Part shown: one piece after another, positions 1-12,339 of the stretch
Layout: every line of letters begins with the position of its first letter
Numbering within the stretch: position 1 is the stretch's first letter
Assembly: GCA_022432975.1 (NCBI GenBank)
Contig: CM039508.1
Coordinates: forward strand, 43,985,646 to 44,049,645
Direction of reading: 5' to 3'
DNA: 64,000 nt
Source of the DNA: Begonia masoniana
Lineage: Eukaryota; Streptophyta; Magnoliopsida; Cucurbitales; Begoniaceae
Notes under the pieces: generated by a model
Told to the model about the DNA's origin: nothing
Databases searched by the model: none
What the model saw: the letters and a program-made list of their open reading frames with translations, nothing else
Made by a program: the position numbers and the translations under genes

Positions 1-1252
1 AAGTGAGATAATAAATTCCAGAATATTGATTTATAGCATCATAGAAAGATTTTAAAAAATCAAGAAATATATTAACAATTTCACAAATTGATTTGTCAAG
101 GTTAATATTTTACGTCTTATCATTAATAAAAGCACAAATAACTTGTCAATATTACCTAGCATTTTGCAACATCAAATAAGTTGAATTCTACCTATTATCT
201 ACGTCGGTATTTAATTTTCTTAGTTTAAGTTGGACAGCTCTACAAAAATCTTTATATTCTTGTTGTCTCGAATTAGACCCAATAATATAAGAAATTGCGG
301 ACGTAATTAATTCAATATGAGATGAAATATATAATATACCATCTTTAACAACCAAATTTAAAATATGACATACACATCTCATGTGAAAAAGAGAATCATG
401 AGTAACATCTAATTGTAAAAAATCCTTAAATTGAGAAATAACAACATTATTAGTACTAGCATTATCAAGAGTTATGCTAAAAATTCTATCTTTAATAGAA
501 TATTCTTGCAATATTATCATAATAAATCTGCAGATGGTGGTGCCAGAATGAGGATATTCACAATTACGAAATCCTAAAATTATTTTATTTAATTGCCAAG
601 ATTTATCGATAAAATAAGATGTTACCACTATATAACCAATAACATTACGTGCACTCCATAAATCAGAAGTAATACAAATAGACATTGAATGAGGATTTGA
701 AAAAAATTGTAATTAATTCATTTTTCATATCTATAAACATTTTAAGGATATCACTTCTCATAGTAGTTCTAGGGACACGTTTAAAACTAGAAGTAGCATA
801 TTCTTTCATAAATTTTTCAAACATTTCACTATCGAAGAATGATAAAGGCAACTCGGATTGTGCTACAAGTTGTGTTATTCCTTCTCTCATTCTATTTTGT
901 GAATATGTGAAAATGCCACTACCATTAATATTTAATTGAGATTGTGTTGAATCTCATGTTTTAACATTTAAGTGACATTTTTGAAAATGTCTACTAATAG
1001 TGCTAGTAGAGCTACCAGAAGTATAAACAAAATTTTTGGCACAATATTAAAATTGAGCTCTACTTTTTATTTTGCCTGCAATTTTAACATCTTTTAAATC
1101 AAAATATTTCTATACATCCGAAGTTTTTTGTCTTCTTTTTCTAGTGAAGTGGATGCTTGTGCAGATGATTATCCCAATGAAAATGTATAAATTAATTCCC
1201 TAATTTTCTCTATGTCATCATTATCATCAATAATATAATTGAGAGGATCCAT
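1..1252 (-). pseudogene. hAT-superfamily transposase pseudogene (BED zinc finger, RICESLEEPER-like), 5' part
   Basis: Read on the minus strand from an ATG at 1252. About 950-1090 encodes a BED-type zinc-finger remnant, with a serine/threonine-rich stretch followed by a histidine/cysteine pair (ISRHFQKCH). Positions 890-663 give a segment of the type seen just before the hAT catalytic domain (MREGITQ...LPLSFFDSEMFEKFM). Positions 685-188 give the domain with WSARNVIGY, the SITLDNASTN motif and CVCHILNLVVKDG, the typical hAT order. Frameshifts and stops separate the pieces (for example a stop near 1185 and the frame change near 670), so it is not functional. The rest of the gene lies left of the window. 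A Tekay retrotransposon is inserted at its start codon, so its upstream part should be right of 10157. Family assignment rests on motif recognition only. Confidence 0.75.
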
Positions 1253-1255
1253 AAT

Positions 1256-2744
1256 TGTAACACCCCGATTTAAAAATTCCTAATTTAAAACCTTAATTTT
1301 GAAAACCCTAGAATTTTCTCCAAATTGATTTTTGAAATCGAGCGTTAAATCGAAATTTTAAAATTTAAAACATATTAATTGAAAACTTAAATATTGCGGA
1401 AACTTTGATAATTAATTTGTCAAAATCTTGAAACCATCGCATAATTAAAACCATTAATGAAACTTTATTTAATAATAAAATTTCAACATATTTATTCAAA
1501 GTCTTAAATTAAAATAAAGCTTTAAATATTTGTTTGAAAACTAAAGCATACTTAATTTAGATCATTTGCTTCAAACTCAACAATATCTTCTTCTTCTGTA
1601 TGCTCGCTTGCCACTAGAGGGTTCTCAATTGCAGCAATTTCTTCCTCAGACAAAAAGTCACCTATATATCACAAGTTAAAACTGTGAGAAAAACTCAGTA
1701 AGTGGAAATACGTGCAAGTTACAAAACTTTTACTTTTATTTTTACTTTTACCGAATCCTATTAACAGTTGCATACTGGTTGAAAATTCAACATTCTTTAA
1801 AGACTTAGTCATCTCATTGTCGTTCAGGCTTCGTCATCTTTTACTTTTAATTTTAACGATCAAGCTCACCATCTCACTGTCGTTCAGACTTTTGCTATCA
1901 CGTTAAAACATATGCTCAAGCTCACCATCTCACTGTCGTTCAGGCTTTTTCTATCGCATTTTCCGTCAATTCCCTTTTACTTTTTCATACACATGCAAAT
2001 AACCTATTCATTTTATTTTTTAAAATATTCTATGTCGATATTATAACATACGTGCTCAATCATTGAAAACGTGTGACTGAAAAATAAAATAATTATAAAA
2101 TAATATATATCTTGCGATGTAGGGTAGTAGCCAAAACTTTGTATTTCACTTACTTGGATTCCGATCAATTAGCGTTTATCGGGATTTTCCAAAAATTTCC
2201 AGAATAATACCCTTCTCAATTAAAATATTTGATATTAATATCTTACTTAATAAATACAATTTCAAAGAAATTTGAGCAGAAATTTCTTACGTTGTGTTAT
2301 CAGGTCGGATTGGATCGGTTGGATCGATTTAGATCTAATCGGACGATTCCAAAATATTTCCTGCCTAATTCAAATAAAAATGTTAAAATTCTACTTAAAT
2401 TATTCAAACTTTAGAAGAATTTGGGTAGAAATTCCTTACCGGTTAAATCTCCGATCGGTCCGATTTGATTTGGGTCGAAATTTGGTTCGGGTCTGGTTCG
2501 GGTCGGGTGAACAGTGTCGGTCCGATTCGGGTCGGGTGAACAGTGCCGATTCAGTTCAGTTCAGGTCGTTGGTTCGGTTCACTGCTGATCCGGTTCGGTT
2601 CAGTTTGCTGGACCGATTTAGGCTTTTAAAACCAATCCTCTCCTTCTTCACGCGATCTGTCGAGTCCTGAGAGCAGAGAGAGATTCGGAGAGGGAGAGTG
2701 AGAACAGAGAGCAATCGAGCGAGAGGAACCAGAGCGAGAGCGAG

Positions 2745-2802
<58 letters not shown>

Positions 2803-3363
2803 CTGATGGTCGTCAACGGGGTCAAGGGCTTCGTCGGAGCTTGGTTGCCAAAGAGGAAAGTTTTGCCGAAGAACTTGCTGCGGTGGTCGGAGCTGAGCTG
2901 CTAATCGAGGTAAGAGTTCTTTTCTGATTTCAGAGAACTCGAGAGGGAGAGAGCTGATGGTGTGAGTTTCCTCCTCCACCGATAGCTCTATTTATAGGGG
3001 GAGGTTCAACCCCGCGCCTCCCGTGAAATCTGCCATTTCCACGGATTTTTCGAGCTGGAAATCATTCAGCTCGGATTTCCATTCTGATCCTTCATTTGAA
3101 CTTGGTCACCTTACCAGACCAAGTTCTTGCCGGATATTACATTTTCAAATCGGGATGTTGCTGAAAATAAGCAAATCCGATTTCTATATCGGATTTTCCC
3201 CTCTGTTTTTGAACCACAATCAGACTAGGTTCATTAGACTTGTTTCCTCAAAAATCCGAATTCGAGTGATTGTTTTTTGATTTGGGAAATTTGTATTTAA
3301 ATTTTAGATTAGGTTTGAATTGGGAAATTTCGATTTTGAAATTCAAAACCCTAATATATTACA
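1256..3363 (-). repeat. 3' LTR of Tekay-1
   Basis: 2108 bp, starting TGTAACACCCCG and ending ATATTACA on the plus strand. It aligns over its length with 8091-10152 apart from scattered substitutions and small indels. Read on the minus strand, a TATAAATAG box lies at about 2989-2998, and a long (CT)n tract sits about 200 bp downstream of it, where the R/U5 leader is expected. Confidence 0.93.
2742..2797. repeat. (GA)n microsatellite in Tekay-1 LTR
   Basis: A GA-dinucleotide run preceded by imperfect GCGAGA units. The same tract is present at the equivalent place in the other LTR (9569-9630) but with a different length, so it is an LTR component with slippage. Confidence 0.95.
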
Positions 3364-3381
3364 ATCTCCTATTCTTAAAAG
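3364..3381 (-). other. Polypurine tract of Tekay-1
   Basis: On the minus strand this reads as an A/G-rich stretch ending AGAATAGGAGAT immediately before the 3' LTR TGTAATA. The position and composition are those of a plus-strand priming site. Confidence 0.7.
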
Positions 3382-3408
3382 AAATTTCATCCTCGAAATT
3401 TAAAACAA

Positions 3409-6400
3409 TTACATAAATAACTCAGGGTAGGTCTTCCTCATGTCATCTTCTCTTTCCCATGTGGCTTCTTCAATGTTTCGGTTCTTCCAAAGCACTCTGA
3501 CAAGCGAAACCTTCTTATTCCTTAGTTCTCTTTCTTCTGCCTCTAGAATCTGAATCGGTCTTTCTTCATATGATAAATCAGGGTTGATTGCGAAGTCTAG
3601 AGATCTCGATGGTAAGACGTGCGAGGAGTCTGGAACATACTTCTTCAACATCGAGATATGAAAGACATTATGCACGTGCTTGAATGAATCCGGTAAGTCC
3701 AACTGATAAGCAACTTCTCTTATTCTTCTTGTGATTTCAAATGGGTCTGTGAATCTTGGGCTTAACTTTTCCTTCTTTCCAAAGCGCATAACACCTCTCA
3801 TAGGCGAGATTTTCAGGAAAACCTGATCTCCCACAGCAAACTCTAACTTTCTTCTTCTCCTATCAGTATAACTTTTCTGTCTACTCTGAGCCTTAAGAAT
3901 TCTCTTCCGGATTACTGTAACGATCTCAGCGGTCTGCCTCAAAATATCTGGCCCAACAAGTACTCCTTCGCCCACTTCGTCCCAATGTACTGGAGATCTG
4001 TATTTTTTACCATATAGAGCTTCATAAGGTGCCATCTCAATTGAAGCTTGGTAACTGTTGTTATAGGCGAACTCCACCAATGGCAAATTCTTATTCCAAT
4101 TTCCTTGAAAGTCGATAGCACACGCCCGTAACATATCTTCCAGGGTTTGAATCGTCATTTCTGATTGACCATCTATCTGAGGGTGGAAAGCTGTACTGAA
4201 GTTCAACTGAGCACTCATAGCTTTCTGCATACTCTTCCAAAATTTTGAGGTAAAGCGAGGATCTCGATCAGACACGATAGAAACAGGCGTACCATGTAGT
4301 CTGATAATCTTCTGAACATAAAGCGGAGCATACTGATCCATGGTATAGATAGTCTTTACAGGAACGAAATGTGCTGATTTGGTCAATCGATCCACAATCA
4401 CCCAAATGGAGTCATGACCCTTAAACGTCTTAGGTAGTCCCACTACAAAGTCCATAGTAATATGTTCCAACTTCCATTGAGGCACCTTGAGTGGTTGCAA
4501 AGTACCAGCAGATCGTTGATGCTCCGCTTTGACTTGTTGACAAGTGAGACACTTCTCCACGAATCTAGCTACATCCACTTTCATCCCACGCTACCAATAA
4601 TGCTATTTCAGATCTCGATACATTTTTGTTGACCCAGGATGTACCGAGTAAGGGGTTGAGTGTGCTTCCTTCAATTTAGCCTCCTTTAATTCAGCATCAT
4701 CTGGTATACACTATCTCTTTTTGAATTGGATAATTCCGCCATCAGATACAGAAAACTCAGAAAATTTTCCTGCTTCCAGATCACTTTTAACCTTGCAAAT
4801 ATAAGCATCTCCTCGTTGTTTTTCCATTATCTGCTCCAGTAAACTTGGTTGAAGCGTCATAGCAGACAATTTCTCTAGTATCCCATACGACACAACTTCA
4901 ATATCAAATTTCTGCATTTCCTCAGTTAACTGCCTTGGAATCAGCCGCAACGAAGAAATTTGAGACGACGCTCTTCTACTCAAAGCATCAATTACGACAT
5001 TAGCTTTGCCAGAATGATAAATAATTTTGCAGTTGTAATCCTTTACTAGCTCCAACCATCTACGCTGTCTCATATTTAGATCATTCTGAGTTAGGAAATA
5101 TTTCAAACTCTTGTGATCTGTATAAATTTCGTACCTTTCTCCATAAAGATAATGCCTTCAGATTTTTAAAGCGTGAACTACTGCTGCAAGCTCCAAATCA
5201 TGTGTTGGGTAGTTCTTCTCGTGCTCCTTCAACTGTCTCGAGGCATAGGCGACTACTTTTCCTTCTTGCATAAGGACACATCCCAATCCATACTTTGAAG
5301 CGTCATATATACCACAAATTTTCCTCATCCAGATGGTATAGTAAGTATAGGTGTTGTGACTAACCTTTTCTTCAGCTCTTGAAAGCTTTGCTCGCACTCA
5401 TCAGTCCATGAATACTTCACACCTTTCCTGGTTAGCTTCGTAAGCGGGTTGGCTAAAGTTGAAAAACCTTCTACGAATCTCTGATAATATCCCGCAAGAC
5501 CAAGAAAACTCCTTATTTCAGATGCATTCTTTGGTTGAGGCCATTTACTAACTGCTTCAATCTTTGATGGGTCCACTGCTACGCCCTCCTTTGAAATGAT
5601 GTGACCAAGAAAAGCCACTTTCTCCATCCAAAATTCACACTTAAAGGACTTTGCATATAACTTCTCGCGTCTCAAAGTAGAAAGAATAATCCTCAAGTGT
5701 TCTTCATGCTCCTCCTTGCTCTTTAAGTAAATGAGGATGTCATCAATAAAGACTATCACAAAGTCATCCAAAATGGTCTTGAAAGTTCGATTCATCAGAT
5801 CCATAAATGCGACTGGTGCATTACTTAATCCTAATGGCATGACTCGGAATTCAAAGTGGCCATATCTAGTACGAAACGCCGTCTTAAACACGTCGTCCTC
5901 CTTAATTTTCAGTTGATGATATCCAGACCTTAGATCAACTTTCGAGAAAACTGCTGCTCCCTTCAACTGATCGAATAAGTCATCTATTCTTGGCAGTGGA
6001 TATTTGTTCTTGATAGTGACTTTGTTGAGCTCTCTGTAGTCTATACACATTCTCATTGATCCATCCTTTTTCTTCACAAATAAAACCGGAGCTCCCTAGG
6101 GTGAGAAACTCGGTTGAATAAATCCTTTTTCTAGCAAATCGTCCAGTTGAGTTTTTAACTCCTTTAGTTCACTTGGCGCCATTCTATAAGGAGCTTTAGA
6201 AATCGGTGCCGTTCCAGGTAGCAGCTCAATACTGAATTACACATCTCTCCCAGGTGGTAACACTGTCAGGTCATCGGGAAAGACATCAGAAAATTCATTA
6301 ACTATCGGCACCATATCCAATGTCGTTGCTTCTTTAGGTTCAGAACAAATGGCACTAGCTAGAATTCCAATGCAACCAGATTTTAATAAGCTTCGAGCTC

Positions 6401-7889
6401 GCATAGCAGATATTACTGGAACTCTTGAACCTTTAGAATCTCCATAGAAAGAAAATGGTTCTTTTCCTAGCAGTTGAAAATTTACCATCTTCTTGCGACA
6501 ATCAATAGTCGCATAGTGATTAGTAAGCCAATCCATTCTAAGGATAACGTCGTAATCATGCAACTCCAGAATAATTAAATCAACCTCCAGTTGATTTTTC
6601 CCGATACACACTTCACACTTTCTAATAATAGAATCGGCAATCATAACCTTGCCCGAAGGTGTAGCTACTCTCATATTATATTCTAGAGACTCTACTTTAG
6701 CATCAAACTTCATAGCATGATCAAGGGATATAAATGAATGTGTAGCTCCAGAATCAAATAATGTGCTAGAAGATATGCCAAAAATAAATATCGAACCTGT
6801 CACCACATATGCATTTTCTTCAACTTCATCTTTAGTCATGGCAAATACTCTAGCAGTTGTCTTAGTTTGCTCTCGAGCATTCTTTGGGCAATTATTAATA
6901 TAATGTCTAGGTTGACCGCATTTAAAACATGTGTTGGCTTGAACGCGACACTCTCTGACATGTGGCTTCTTGCATGAGGGACATATAGGTGCATTCGTCG
7001 TCGTAGGTTCCCTCTTCACAAATTTGGAAGGTCCACCAGCAAACTTAGAAGGTCCTTCAGTAGGTCCACTGTTCATGGGTCGCTTAAATACAACTGATTG
7101 ATGTAGTGAAACTTTATTTCGTGTGGCTTGAGTTGCATGACTGTATCTCCTTCGCAATTCCTGGGCTTTAATGACATCTTTCTCTCCTTGCTCTGCAGCC
7201 AGTGATTTCTCCACTACAAATGCGAACGAAGAGTTCTTAGAGGTAATGAGTCGGATATTCTTGAGTATCTTCGTCCTTAGTCATTAAATGAATCGTTGCA
7301 CCTTCATAGTCTCGTTACCAGCAATGTGAGGGACATAACGAGACAATTGCTCAAATTTATGTAGATAGTCCATCACGCTTTCGGTCTGCTTGAGAGCCAT
7401 AAATTCCACAGCTTTTGCGTCCATCATTGAGTCTGTAAAGTACTTCTCATTTAATAACTCCTGAAATTTCTCTCATGTCATAGTAGCAACTGAATGCATC
7501 GCCTTTACGGAATCCCACCAATAACGTGCATCCATCCGAAACATAGAAGATGCACAAAGAACTTTCTCTTCCTCAGCAATTTTGGCATGCTCAAAGATTT
7601 CGCCAATGGTTCTAATCCAATCATCCGCTGCTGCCATATTTGCTAAATTGCCAAAGAAATTTGGAGGGTCCAAACGTCGAAATCTGTCGAAATCCATATC
7701 CGTAAGACGAGGCCTATTTGGAACTTGGGCCTGCATATTTGCCGTCTGAGCTGCGGCAGTGGCTGCCTGAGCTGCCGCAGTGGCTGCTTGCGTCAGTTGT
7801 TCGTTTTGCCTAGCTTGCATCTCGATTATGTCCATCATCCGATCGAGTATAGCATCCCGATCATTTCTATCTCCTCTACGATTGGCCAT
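3409..7889 (-). pseudogene. Tekay-1 gag-pol polyprotein (broken)
   Basis: Read right to left. Gag starts at 7889 (MANRRGDRNDRD) and includes WIRTIGEIFEHA and YWWDSVK. A CCHC knuckle (CFKCGQPRHYINNC) is near 6890-6930. The protease motif FDSGATHSF is near 6758. RT covers about 6100-5400, with MCIDYRELN and the catalytic box as FIDDIL. RNase H is at about 5310-4900 ([10 protein letters not shown]). Integrase covers about 4580-3700 ([16 protein letters not shown]). A chromodomain-like tail ends at 3409 (EEATWEREDDMRKTYPELF). Gag, protease and RT share one frame; RNase H to the end share another, so there is a frameshift near 5330. Stops occur near 7470, 6235, 5156, 4709 and 4586. The copy could not make a full polyprotein. 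Confidence 0.9.
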
Positions 7890-8073
7890 AGTCTACATCA
7901 CAATGATCTTATTTTAAGAAAATCTATCTTATATACTTATTTTTGAAATGTACTACAATATTACCTAACATACTTTTATCAAAAAATTTAATACCGACTT
8001 ACTTGTTGATTGACAATCTTCCAGGTGCACGTGAGCATACAAAGTAGTCTACAGAATCGTTTTATAAACCTTG

Positions 8074-8087
8074 TTGCTCTGATACCA
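8074..8087 (-). other. Primer-binding site of Tekay-1 (initiator tRNA-Met)
   Basis: Minus strand reads TGGTATCAGAGCAA, three bases inside the 5' LTR, the usual plant complement to the 3' end of initiator tRNA-Met. This fixes the element's orientation. Confidence 0.9.
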
Positions 8088-8090
8088 TGT

Positions 8091-9564
8091 TGTAATGCCC
8101 CGATTTAAAAATCCTCAATTTAAAACCCTAATTTTGAAAACCTTAAAATTTTTTCCAAATTGATTTTTGAAATCGAGCGTTAAATCAAAATTTTAAAATT
8201 TAAAACATATTAATTGAAAACTTAAATATCGCGGAAACTTTGATAATTAATTTGTCAAAATCTTGAAACCATTGCATAATTAAAACCATTAATGAAACTT
8301 TATTTAATAATAAAATTTTAACATATTTATTCAAAGTCTTAAATTAAAATAAAGTTTTAAATATTTTTTTGAAAACTAAAGCATATTTAATTTAAATCAT
8401 TTGCTTCAAACTCAACAATATCTTCTTCTTCTATATGCTCGTTTGCCACTAGAGGGTTCTCAATTGCGACAATTTCTTCCTCAGACAAAAATTCACATAC
8501 ATATCACAAGTTAAATCTGTGAGAAAAAATCAGTAAGTGGAAATACGTGCAAGTTACAAAACTTTTACTTTTACCGAATCCTGTTAACAGTTGCATACTG
8601 GTTGAAAATTCAACCTTCTTTTAAGACTTAGCCATCTCATTTTCATTCAGGCTTCGTCATCTTTTACTTTTAATTTTAACGATCAAGCTCACCATCTTAC
8701 TATCATTCAGGCTTTTGCTATCACGTTAAAACATATGCTCAAGCTCACCATCTCACTGTCGTTCAGGCTTTTGCTATCGCATTTTCCGTCAATTCCCTTT
8801 TACTTTTTCATATACATGCAAATAACCTATTCATTTTATCTTTTAAACTATTCTATGTCGATATTATAACATACGTGCTCAATCATTGAAAACGTGTGAC
8901 TGAAAAATAAAATAATTATAAAATAATATATATCTTACGATGTAGGGCCGTAGCCAAAACTTTGTATTTCACTTACTTAGATTCCTAGCAATTAGCGTTT
9001 ATCGGGATTTTCTAAAAATTTCCAGAATAATATCCTGCTCAATTAAAATATTTGATATTAATATCCTACTTAATAAATCTAATTTCAAAGAAATTTGAGC
9101 AGAAATTTCTTACATTGTGCTATCAGGTCGGATTGGATCGGTTGGATCGATTTAGATCGAATCGGACGGTTCTAAAATATTTTCTGCCTAATTCGAATAT
9201 AAATGTTAAAATCCCACTTAAATTATTCCAACTTTAGAAGAATTTGGGCAGAAATTCCTTACCGATTAAATCTCCGATCGGTCCGGTTCGATTTGGGTCA
9301 AAATTTGGTTCGGGTCTGGTTCGGGTCGGGTGAACAGTGCCGGTCCGGTTTGGGTCGGTGAACAGTGCCGGTTCGGTTCGGGTAGGGTCGAGTCGGTGAA
9401 CAGTGCCGGTTCACTACTGATCCTGTTCGATTCAGTTTGCTAAACCGATTCAGGCTTTTAAAACCAATCCTCTCCTTCTTCACGCGATCTGTCGAGTCCT
9501 GAGAGCAGAGAGAGATTCAGAGAGGGAGAGTGAGAACAGAGAGCGATCGAGCGAGAGGAACCAG

Positions 9565-9637
<73 letters not shown>

Positions 9638-10152
9638 CGGAGCTCGGCTGCCAAAGAGGAAAGTTTTGTCGGAGAACTTGCTGCGGTGGTCGGAGCTGCT
9701 AATCGAGGTAAGAGTTCTTTTCTGATTTCAGAGAACTCAAGAGAGAGAGAGCTGATGGTGTGAGTTTCCTCCTCCGCCGATAGCTCTATTTATAGGGGAG
9801 GTTCAACCCGGCGCCTCCCATGAAATCTGCCATTTCCACGGATTTTTCGAGTTGGAAATCATTCAGCTCGGATTTCCATTCCGATCCCTCATCTGAACTT
9901 AGGCACCTTACCAGACCAAGTTCTTGCCGGATATTACATTTTCAAATCGGGATGTTGCTGAAAATCAGTTAATCCGATTTCTATATCGGATTTTCCCCTC
10001 TGTTTTTGAACCACAATCAGACTAGGTTCATTAGACTTGTTTCCTCAAAAATCCGAATTCGAGTGATTGCTTTTTGATTTGGGAAATTTGTATTTAAATT
10101 TTAGATTAGGTTTGAATTGGGAAATTTCGATTTTGAAATTCAATATATTACA
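8091..10152 (-). repeat. 5' LTR of Tekay-1
   Basis: 2062 bp, TGTAATGCCCCG at its plus-strand start and TATTACA at its end. It is the sister of 1256-3363, including the GA tract (9569-9630) and the minus-strand TATAAATAG box at about 9785-9794. TSD ATAAT follows at 10153-10157. Confidence 0.93.
9569..9630. repeat. (GA)n microsatellite in Tekay-1 5' LTR
   Basis: About 31 GA units, equivalent to the tract at 2742-2797 in the sister LTR. Confidence 0.95.
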
Positions 10153-10157
10153 ATAAT

Positions 10158-11249
10158 AAATAAAACTCAATATAAAATTAAATTTTTAATAATAAATTGA
10201 TACTAAATAACCAATGTCCAACAAAAACTTATAGGTGGTGTGAATTGATAAACTCCACGTATACAAAACCTAAAAAAAGTTAATGCGAAAAAATTTAATT
10301 AATATAACTATAATTAAAAATTATGTAAATATATGTAAAAAAAAAAATTAATACTTGCAAGGCCTTACACATCTTCTTAACTTTGGATCACGTCATTGGG
10401 TTATCAATGTCTTCAATTATATCCTTACTTTTAGGCTTGAGCTAGGTAGCTTCTTGGATCCCATCAAGGTTCGTGAGCCAGCTCTCGTCGAAATTTTTTT
10501 TTTGTCGAACTCGTTAGGCTCGGCTCGTTTAACTCGTTAGACTCGGTGACCTAGATTTTTCAGGTTCAACTCGACCGACTTGTTTGTCATATTTAGGTAA
10601 CTACAATTAATCTAGTACTCTTTTTTAATCGGGTCATTTTCACTTTTTACTAACTTGACACTTGACCAAAAATTCTCATCTGACACGGAAAATGACGTAG
10701 GAAATTAATTTTGACTACAAAATAATTGGTCTTTGAGAGACACAAAAAATCTACTCAGCAATTTTTATTTATTTGAAAAGGCAGATTTTAGGCAAATGTT
10801 TTTCTAAAGTTTATCTAGGGGTAGCTTAACTACTCTTATTTCAGATTTTTACCACAGCAGTAATTTTTTTTACTAACTTTGACAACTTCACCAAATTGTA
10901 CGTGGTGATTAGTCTTGCAAACTTCGACTTGATTATGAAATAACTTGACCTTGAGAAAAGTGAATTTACACGAAATTTTTTTACATACAAAATCTCAGAT
11001 TTTACAATTTAAACGTAAAACTATATTATAAAGATAACATTGTTAAAATACAGATCACATCAAGAAATAAAAAACTCAAAAAAGAATATCAATGTAATAG
11101 TCTTGTTCTTCAGACTTTGTTGATTGCATAAATAACCGTGTTAGCAAAGATGGGATAAAATGAATAGCACAGTGCACGTAATTTGAATCCACACTTATGT
11201 TCATTTTCATTCAAATATTTCTATAAAGGACTTCCACCCATTACAGTAC

Positions 11250-11250
<1 letters not shown>
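10158..11250. other. AT-rich spacer, no gene recognised
   Basis: No supportable ORF. The first few hundred bases should be the upstream part of the hAT element displaced by Tekay-1. Positions 10440-10590 contain clustered GGCTCG/AACTCGTTAG-type words like those in hAT subterminal regions, but no terminal inverted repeat was identified. The remainder is probably nsLTP upstream sequence. Confidence 0.4.

Positions 11251-11252
<2 letters not shown>

Positions 11253-11289
<37 letters not shown>
11253..11289. repeat. (GA)n tract upstream of the nsLTP gene
   Basis: A run of about 18 GA units some 230 bp upstream of the start codon. The duplicated promoter at 47640 begins in a shorter version of the same tract, so the microsatellite may mark the duplication breakpoint. 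Confidence 0.9.
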
Positions 11290-11292
<3 letters not shown>

Positions 11293-11463
11293 CCACTTTT
11301 AAACTGTAATTGGCTATGAATGGGAAAAAATTAAAAAGTGAATAACTTTCTGTTAAACCACAAGACATAAAAAATGACGAACAAAGGCCATTCAAACAAG
11401 CTCATAACATAAAGCCAAAACTACACGACCGTATCACCACCATTTTCGAGTCTCATCATCAAC

Positions 11464-11470
11464 TATAAAA
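11464..11470 (+). promoter_or_regulatory. TATA box of the nsLTP gene
   Basis: TATAAAA 56 bp before the ATG, at a sensible distance for a short 5' leader. The same box and context recur before the truncated copy (47850-47856). Confidence 0.7.
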
Positions 11471-11519
11471 ACCCATCAACACTTCTCATCGAACCACCAA
11501 AACTCAAAACAAGAGAGAG

Positions 11520-11956
11520 ATGGCGAGCATTAAGATCATAGCAGTGGCTGCAGCAGTGATAGCCATGTTCGTGGTGGCAGCCACAGCCGACGAGGAAGCA
11601 GTGAGCTGTCGGGAGGTGGACTCCGCGCTGGGTCCCTGCTTGAGGTATCTCGTCAATGGCGGGGAGCCTGGGGAAGAGTGTTGCAAAGGAGTAGAGAAAC
11701 TGGAGGGGATGACTCCAACTACAGAAGATAGGCGCACAGCCTGCGAATGCGTGAAGGAAGCTGCTCTCAGAAACAAGAACATCAAAGACGAAGCCGCCAA
11801 AGAACTCCCTTCCAAATGCAAAATCACCGTCAAGATCCCCATCTCCAAAGACGTCGACTGCACTACGTAAAGTTTATCTGTCGAAACTTTTAACCAGAAT
11901 TTTCAGTGTGTATGGTTGACCTTGGTTTTTTCTCTCTCGGTTGCAGGATTGAGTAA
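11520..11956 (+). CDS. LTP: Non-specific lipid-transfer protein, type 1 (two exons: 11520-11866, 11947-11956)
   Basis: Encodes a small secreted protein of the plant nsLTP1 family, which binds and carries lipids in the cell wall or cuticle. Residues 1-23 form a hydrophobic signal peptide (cleavage expected after ATA, before DEE). The mature part has all eight cysteines: C30, C40, C54, C55, C75, C77, C100 and C114, giving the nsLTP1 spacing C-X9-C-X13-CC-X19-CXC-X22-C-X13-C. Many nsLTP genes have an intron just before the stop. Here a GTAAAG donor at 11867 and a TTGCAG acceptor ending at 11946 would replace the terminal Thr-stop by Thr-Ile-Glu-stop, giving 118 residues; unspliced RNA would give 116. 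The gene looks intact. A truncated copy is at 47931. The last exon is inferred from splice signals, the rest is seen directly. Confidence 0.92.
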
Positions 11957-11982
11957 CAGTGGGAAAGGTAAAGAGAAAGAAG

Positions 11983-11988
11983 AATAAA
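11983..11988 (+). promoter_or_regulatory. Possible polyadenylation signal of the nsLTP gene
   Basis: AATAAA 27 bp after the spliced stop codon. Another A-rich candidate lies near 12150. Which one is used cannot be told from sequence. Confidence 0.4.
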
Positions 11989-12189
11989 GCAGGAAGCAGA
12001 GATGGAGTAGCTGTTTCCGAGCAGGATCAAGAGGCTTTGACACGGTTCCTTAGACGAGAATCAGTCATATAATAATTGTCTTTTTCAACTTTTAATAGTT
12101 ATCTATTTTTCTCTTTCATATCATATGTACTGTGTTGTAACCGCAAACTTTAATAAGAAAAGAGAGTTAAATGGAAATCTACTCGAGAA

Positions 12190-12339
12190 GATTTTTTTTT
12201 CCTTTTTCACCTTCTTCTTCCTCTGTTAAGTAGAGAGCTCCCTGTCTCTCTTGGAAATCTTCTCTCGCCACGAAGGAGTTTTCTCTCTCTTTGTCTCTCT
12301 CTCTCTCTCGGCAGTTCATCGTTTGGTGATTGTGGCTTC
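12190..12339 (+). other. CT-rich leader-like sequence, probable 5' UTR exon split by copia insertion (first part)
   Basis: A pyrimidine-rich stretch typical of plant 5' leaders ends at the TSD GCTTC (12335-12339). The matching continuation lies beyond the copia element at 17738 and reaches a GTAAGC splice donor at 17757. No coding sequence is visible, so the gene's identity is unknown. Exon status is inference. Confidence 0.4.

Larger units (their letters stand above)
1256..10152 (-). mobile_element. Tekay-1: Ty3/gypsy chromovirus (Tekay/Del-like), degenerate
   Basis: Complete LTR retrotransposon on the minus strand. LTRs lie at 1256-3363 (3' LTR) and 8091-10152 (5' LTR), both with TG...CA ends. 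The internal region 3364-8090 encodes gag-pol. It is flanked by the 5-bp target-site duplication ATAAT (1251-1255 and 10153-10157). The primer-binding site next to the 5' LTR matches initiator tRNA-Met, and a purine-rich tract adjoins the 3' LTR. Domain order gag, zinc knuckle, protease, RT, RNase H, integrase and a C-terminal chromodomain-like tail, together with about 2.1-kb LTRs, fits the Tekay/Del lineage. It inserted into the hAT remnant. The coding region has several stops and a frameshift, so it is an old, non-autonomous copy. Confidence 0.93.

Noticed and set aside
10355..10540. ORF of 61 residues in the spacer
   Set aside because: No start context, no domain, AT-rich surroundings; probably hAT-related non-coding sequence.
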